Source: Luscinia megarhynchos (lineage: Eukaryota > Chordata > Aves > Passeriformes > Turdidae). From it: a stretch of 64,000 nt of DNA. The translations under genes and the position numbers were made by a program. Location: positions 62,105,352-62,169,351 of the forward strand of contig JAPFBE010000003.1 in assembly GCA_034336665.1 (NCBI GenBank). Direction: 5' to 3'. Under the pieces are notes generated by a model, which was not told the origin of the DNA, did not search any database, and was given only the letters and a program-made list of their open reading frames with translations. Shown piece by piece: positions 60,371-64,000 of the stretch (position 1 is its first letter; every line of letters begins with the position of its first letter).

Positions 60371-63300
60371 ACCCCAAGTTGTCACTTTTCAGGGGGGATA
60401 GTTGAATAGATTGGAGTCTTTCATTCAAAATCCAGATCATTCTCAGGATTTTGCAGTGTAATATCCAAGAATCACATTCTCCCAGCTGGCCACAGTGTTG
60501 TGGATGGTGAGGGTGGTCCATCAGTAGTACACTGAGCCCACATTATGCCTTTTTCCACATCCATTGCTTCCTGGGATGGCCTGTGCTCTTTACACCTGGT
60601 TTGGCAGTGCTTCATACATTGCTTGTGGCCCACTGTCCTGACACTGTCACTAACTTGTTTACCTCCTTCAGCACCCTATCAGCTGCAAATATTCCTAGGA
60701 AACATTTTGGGCATTTTGCCAAGTTGTTGTGAAAGATGTATTTGTAAGAGGGCCAAAAAAGGTCATATGTCCCCAGCCTTGTTTGACAGAAACCCAGCTG
60801 ATGCTTATACTGATTCCCCTTCTGCAACTACAGGGAGCTCTATAATTTTTGTCTGTTGCTTCATTTTTCCCACCTGATCTGTGGGACACTGATTTTTCCC
60901 TCTTGTTGAAGGAGCTATGTGATATTAATCTATTGGTGTTAGAGCAGCACTTGTTTGTCCAGTGATCTTCAGTCTCTTCAAGGAGTGCTTCCAGGTCTCA
61001 TATGGTTTATCTTCTGCAGGAGACAGAGGAATAAATAAATGAGACAGGAAGAAGAATGAGTGTCTTAAATAACAAGACATGCTTTCCCTGGGGAGCCAGG
61101 AAAAGAATTAAAACTAGAGCCTGTGACCAGGGTTAGTGAGTGGGCAGAAGTGTCTAGGTGCCAACAAGTGTTTTTGCTCTGCATCTCCAGGAACAGCAGA
61201 CACAGGATATCTGCAGCCAGCTGGACCCAAACAAACATCTGTGGGCTTTATTCCCCTCCCACATAGCTAAGGGTGACCTGAATGGCCAGAGGAGGAGCTT
61301 CAAAGCCCCGACTGGTATCCAAAAATCTGGGTGCATTTCTTCCCTTGCTCCAAAACTCCACTGAGACCTGGGATGATAAATATACCTGTTTTGCCTCATG
61401 GAGGGGAGGAAGGAGAGAAATTTCTACTTTTCCCCCATCTCAGTGCTTTTGTGGTGCCTTGTAATTTGCTATGAGCTCCCTAAGGCTACAGCCATTTTCT
61501 CAGCCATCTTCATGCGGCTCTTGGCTTACAGAAATCTTGATCATTAGTTATTCTTCTCAATCTCAATTGAAAGAAATTTTGTTATTCAGTGCTATAGGAT
61601 TTGCCCATCTAAAATATCCATGAAGAAAATAAATCATCATTGAAGAGTCCTAAGTGCTTTATGATCTTTTCTAGAAATCCATTGAAGGGAGGGCTTGGTT
61701 TATGATGTGCACTGTTGGGCTTCTTAACAGACTTTTTTGTAAAACGTGAGGATTTGATTGAAATATTTTTAAATACTTAATTTTTTAAGATATTCTGTAC
61801 CTTGGCCCCCAGATTTCTACTGCTTTCAACTGGGCATGAGTACAGCCCTTTTCCTGAGCTCACTGGCTCCTGGCTTTGGACTGCTGTTGGTCTATTACAC
61901 CCGAGGGAGTAGTATGAAGCTAATGACCAAGGGCAGAGGAGAGTTACACAAAAGGCTGCTGAATAAAGCCTGCAACAAACCAAAAATAGCTGGGGGGAGG
62001 CGGGAGGAGGAGGAGGGAAGCCGGGTTGTGCTGCAGGAGGCTCCAGATGGGCCCTGTGTGCTGCTTCACTGCCCAGACCAGGGGGACGAGCGGAGGGTTC
62101 CCAACCCTAAAGGATGCACGGCACCAACCTGCAGCACACATTCCTCGCCAGGTGAAGGATTCCCCAGCTCCCTGTCCCAGGGACACTACCTGGCCAGCTG
62201 GGCTAGAGGGCTGATGTTCAATAAACTTTGAACCAGCATGGCTCTCTCCTCCTACAGCTCTTGTCTTAGTAGCTAATTAGACCAATTCCTAAAAAGTGCA
62301 ACAAATAGTAAACGTACAGTAACATCGTGGTTTAACCAGGAGTTGAAGATAGTGTTGAAAGCATTTGTTTGTATATTAAAAGGCTACTGGAAAACTCTTT
62401 TTTCAAGGATGAGTTAAGTGGCCTCATTGTCATGTCGCTTCTGCATTTTGAAGTTAAACAGCTCCATGATCTATGAACTCAAATCACACAGTTAATTACC
62501 CCACATTCCCTTCTTGCTCCCCTCCCTCTCCCACTTTGCTCTTGAAATACATTATATTTCTTTGGCAGTCCACTGAGAACAATGTCTGCTTTTGTGACAG
62601 CAACATTGCCAGTGGTGTAAAAATCTATGCGTCTGTCAGGTTTCCCCATGTGAAACATAATTGCTTAATTTCCATTTGAAAGTACATCCCTGACATTAGA
62701 ACAACGTAGACACACCAAGGATAACAATGATTTCCTGACACCTACAATGGGGCATAATGTGGTAATAAATATGTGTGCAAAATGAATGCTCCGCACACAG
62801 AGGGAGCAGGTCTGAATTTACAGCTGCAGATGAAGTGTTCCTCAGGAAAAAAAAATAATAAAAAGAAAGAAACCAACAGATTAGCATCAGTGTGAGTCTA
62901 TGTCAACCAGATGGCTTGCTATGGAAAAAGAGCTTCCCTGCTTTATTCCAGTAACCCTGGCTAGCAGGCTGAATGTCTGAGATGAGAAGAGAAAAATGAT
63001 CTCATTCAGTTGGGTTTTTTTTGTCCTTGCATACATACAGTTTGAGCTGGAGCAGAGTAAAGGCTCTGACAAGAGAACAGAAGTTGTCCCATAACGGTGG
63101 CGTGCGATGGTCCAGGAAAGCTCCTGGACATGGGTTCAAGCATGCCAAAAGCACAGCAGAGAGCACTGCCAGCTGGGAGCAGGGGAGCCCTCAGGGACAG
63201 CCACTGGTCTAGCCAGGCATCTACTCTGCACCTTGAAACGATGATGTGCTCCTCCCTCTGACTTCTCCCTGCTTCACATGGTCCCCAAAATGGTTGGGGC

Positions 63301-63719
63301 AGAGGTCTTCTCCCCAAAGTCCCAGTTCCTAGTGTCCTTAGATGTTAGTGGGATACCAGGCATGGCCTGACATGTTGGGCCCAGTCTGCCAAGACTGGAC
63401 TTGGGCTGGAGCACATTGGCAATTAATGTGGAGGCAGCTACACCAGGCTGCCTCCTGGTCCAGGCCACCTCATCTCGTTTTAGGCATTTAACTGAACATT
63501 TAATTTAGGAGCAGTTTCCTTCAGTGTCACTGGGGACAAAAAGACATCTTCATTTGAGTGTTAACAAGGGATCTGGTGGTGCTTCTCTCACAGACTGTGG
63601 GGAATAGTCCTAGTGTAATAAGACTCTCAACTTGGCCTGAAGTGGGCCTGGACTCATCCAGGCTCAGATGTCTCCCTTCAGGGTGGTGAGTGCTGTCCTT
63701 TGCCAGAGCAGGTCAGGAC
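60371..63719. other. Downstream DNA, no gene identified
   Basis: No gene is supported. A 131-codon + strand frame at 61836-62231 lies in GC-rich DNA and contains an AATAAA at 62220-62225 just before its stop; it shows no domain. The area 61980-62230 has an LTR-like base composition, but I see no terminal motifs. Confidence 0.45.
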
Positions 63720-64000
63720 ATCCTCACTGTCAGACTATCTGAATCACACATGGCTTCTCCCCAGAGACACTGCAATTTGACAGCTGAGGAAGGGACCTGT
63801 AGCTGACAGCTTGGAGAAGTCCAAATGTACTTATCTTTACAGGCATTTGAGACCCTGTCACAGCCTGGGGTGTCTCCTTAGACCTGAGATCACCTCAGGA
63901 GGACATAAAGGTGGTCTGGAACCCAGCTCTTTCCAATGCCCGCCGATGAGAGACTGCAGGGGGCTGTTCTTAGAGGTTTTCATGGTGGTTTATTGTTTCT
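63720..64000 (-). mobile_element. LTR-like fragment truncated by the window edge
   Basis: The + strand ends with AGAGGTTTTCATGGTGGTTTATTGTTTCT. Its complement holds an AATAAA (63989-63994) followed by a CACCATGAAAACCTCT phrase and a CGGCGGGCATTGG word. This resembles, from memory, the polyadenylation region of a passerine ERVL-type LTR on the minus strand. The left boundary is a guess and the rest is outside the window. Confidence 0.35.

Noticed and set aside
61836..62231. 131-codon + strand frame ending next to an AATAAA
   Set aside because: No recognisable domain, and the polyadenylation signal lies inside the frame just before its stop. It may be LTR-related, but I could not find terminal motifs.
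62327..62345. GTGGTTTAACC word resembling the start of the 6606 LTR
   Set aside because: Only about 11 bases match; the following sequence does not resemble the LTR.

Overview
This is a bird nuclear-genome window, most likely from a songbird or another neoavian. It carries CR1 retrotransposon copies with the typical avian CR1 3' end, and two LTRs that I recognise from memory as families common in songbird genomes. It also has long introns, T-rich and TTTG-rich simple repeats, and one CpG-island promoter in otherwise AT-rich DNA. I see no operon, CRISPR array, rRNA or tRNA.

The one gene I can support fully is RNASEH2B, the B subunit of the heterotrimeric ribonuclease H2. It lies on the + strand in 11 coding exons between 13884 and 51813. 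I built it by matching each exon to the remembered human protein and by requiring splice sites and reading phases to agree across all ten introns. Ten exons are clean. Exon 5 carries one extra base relative to the homologous reading frame and would end translation early if the sequence is correct. With that base discounted the product is about 306 residues, against 312 in human. Intron 2 uses a GC-AG splice pair, and exon 5 begins at a tandem CAG-CAG acceptor.

Layout: 1-12763 is intergenic, with two minus-strand solo-LTR-like elements at about 4780-5816 and 6606-7201. At 12764-12857 there is an old CR1 fragment. An LTR-like block at about 12970-13490 abuts a CpG island (about 13480-14160) holding a 48-bp tandem array, an upstream ATG and coding exon 1. 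From 13945 to 51705 are the remaining exons and introns, with a 1.2-kb minus-strand CR1 in intron 5 and two CR1-derived pieces in intron 9. The last coding exon and 3' UTR end near 52430. From 52433 to 64000 is intergenic or unidentified DNA, with a splice-acceptor-plus-short-ORF candidate at 55003, a perfect 17-bp inverted repeat at 55346-55421, a weak CR1 endonuclease remnant near 60160 and an LTR-like fragment cut by the window edge.

I did not find a new biological system here. The observations most worth checking are the exon 5 frame break, the GC-AG intron, the promoter tandem array and the orphan exon candidate at 55003.
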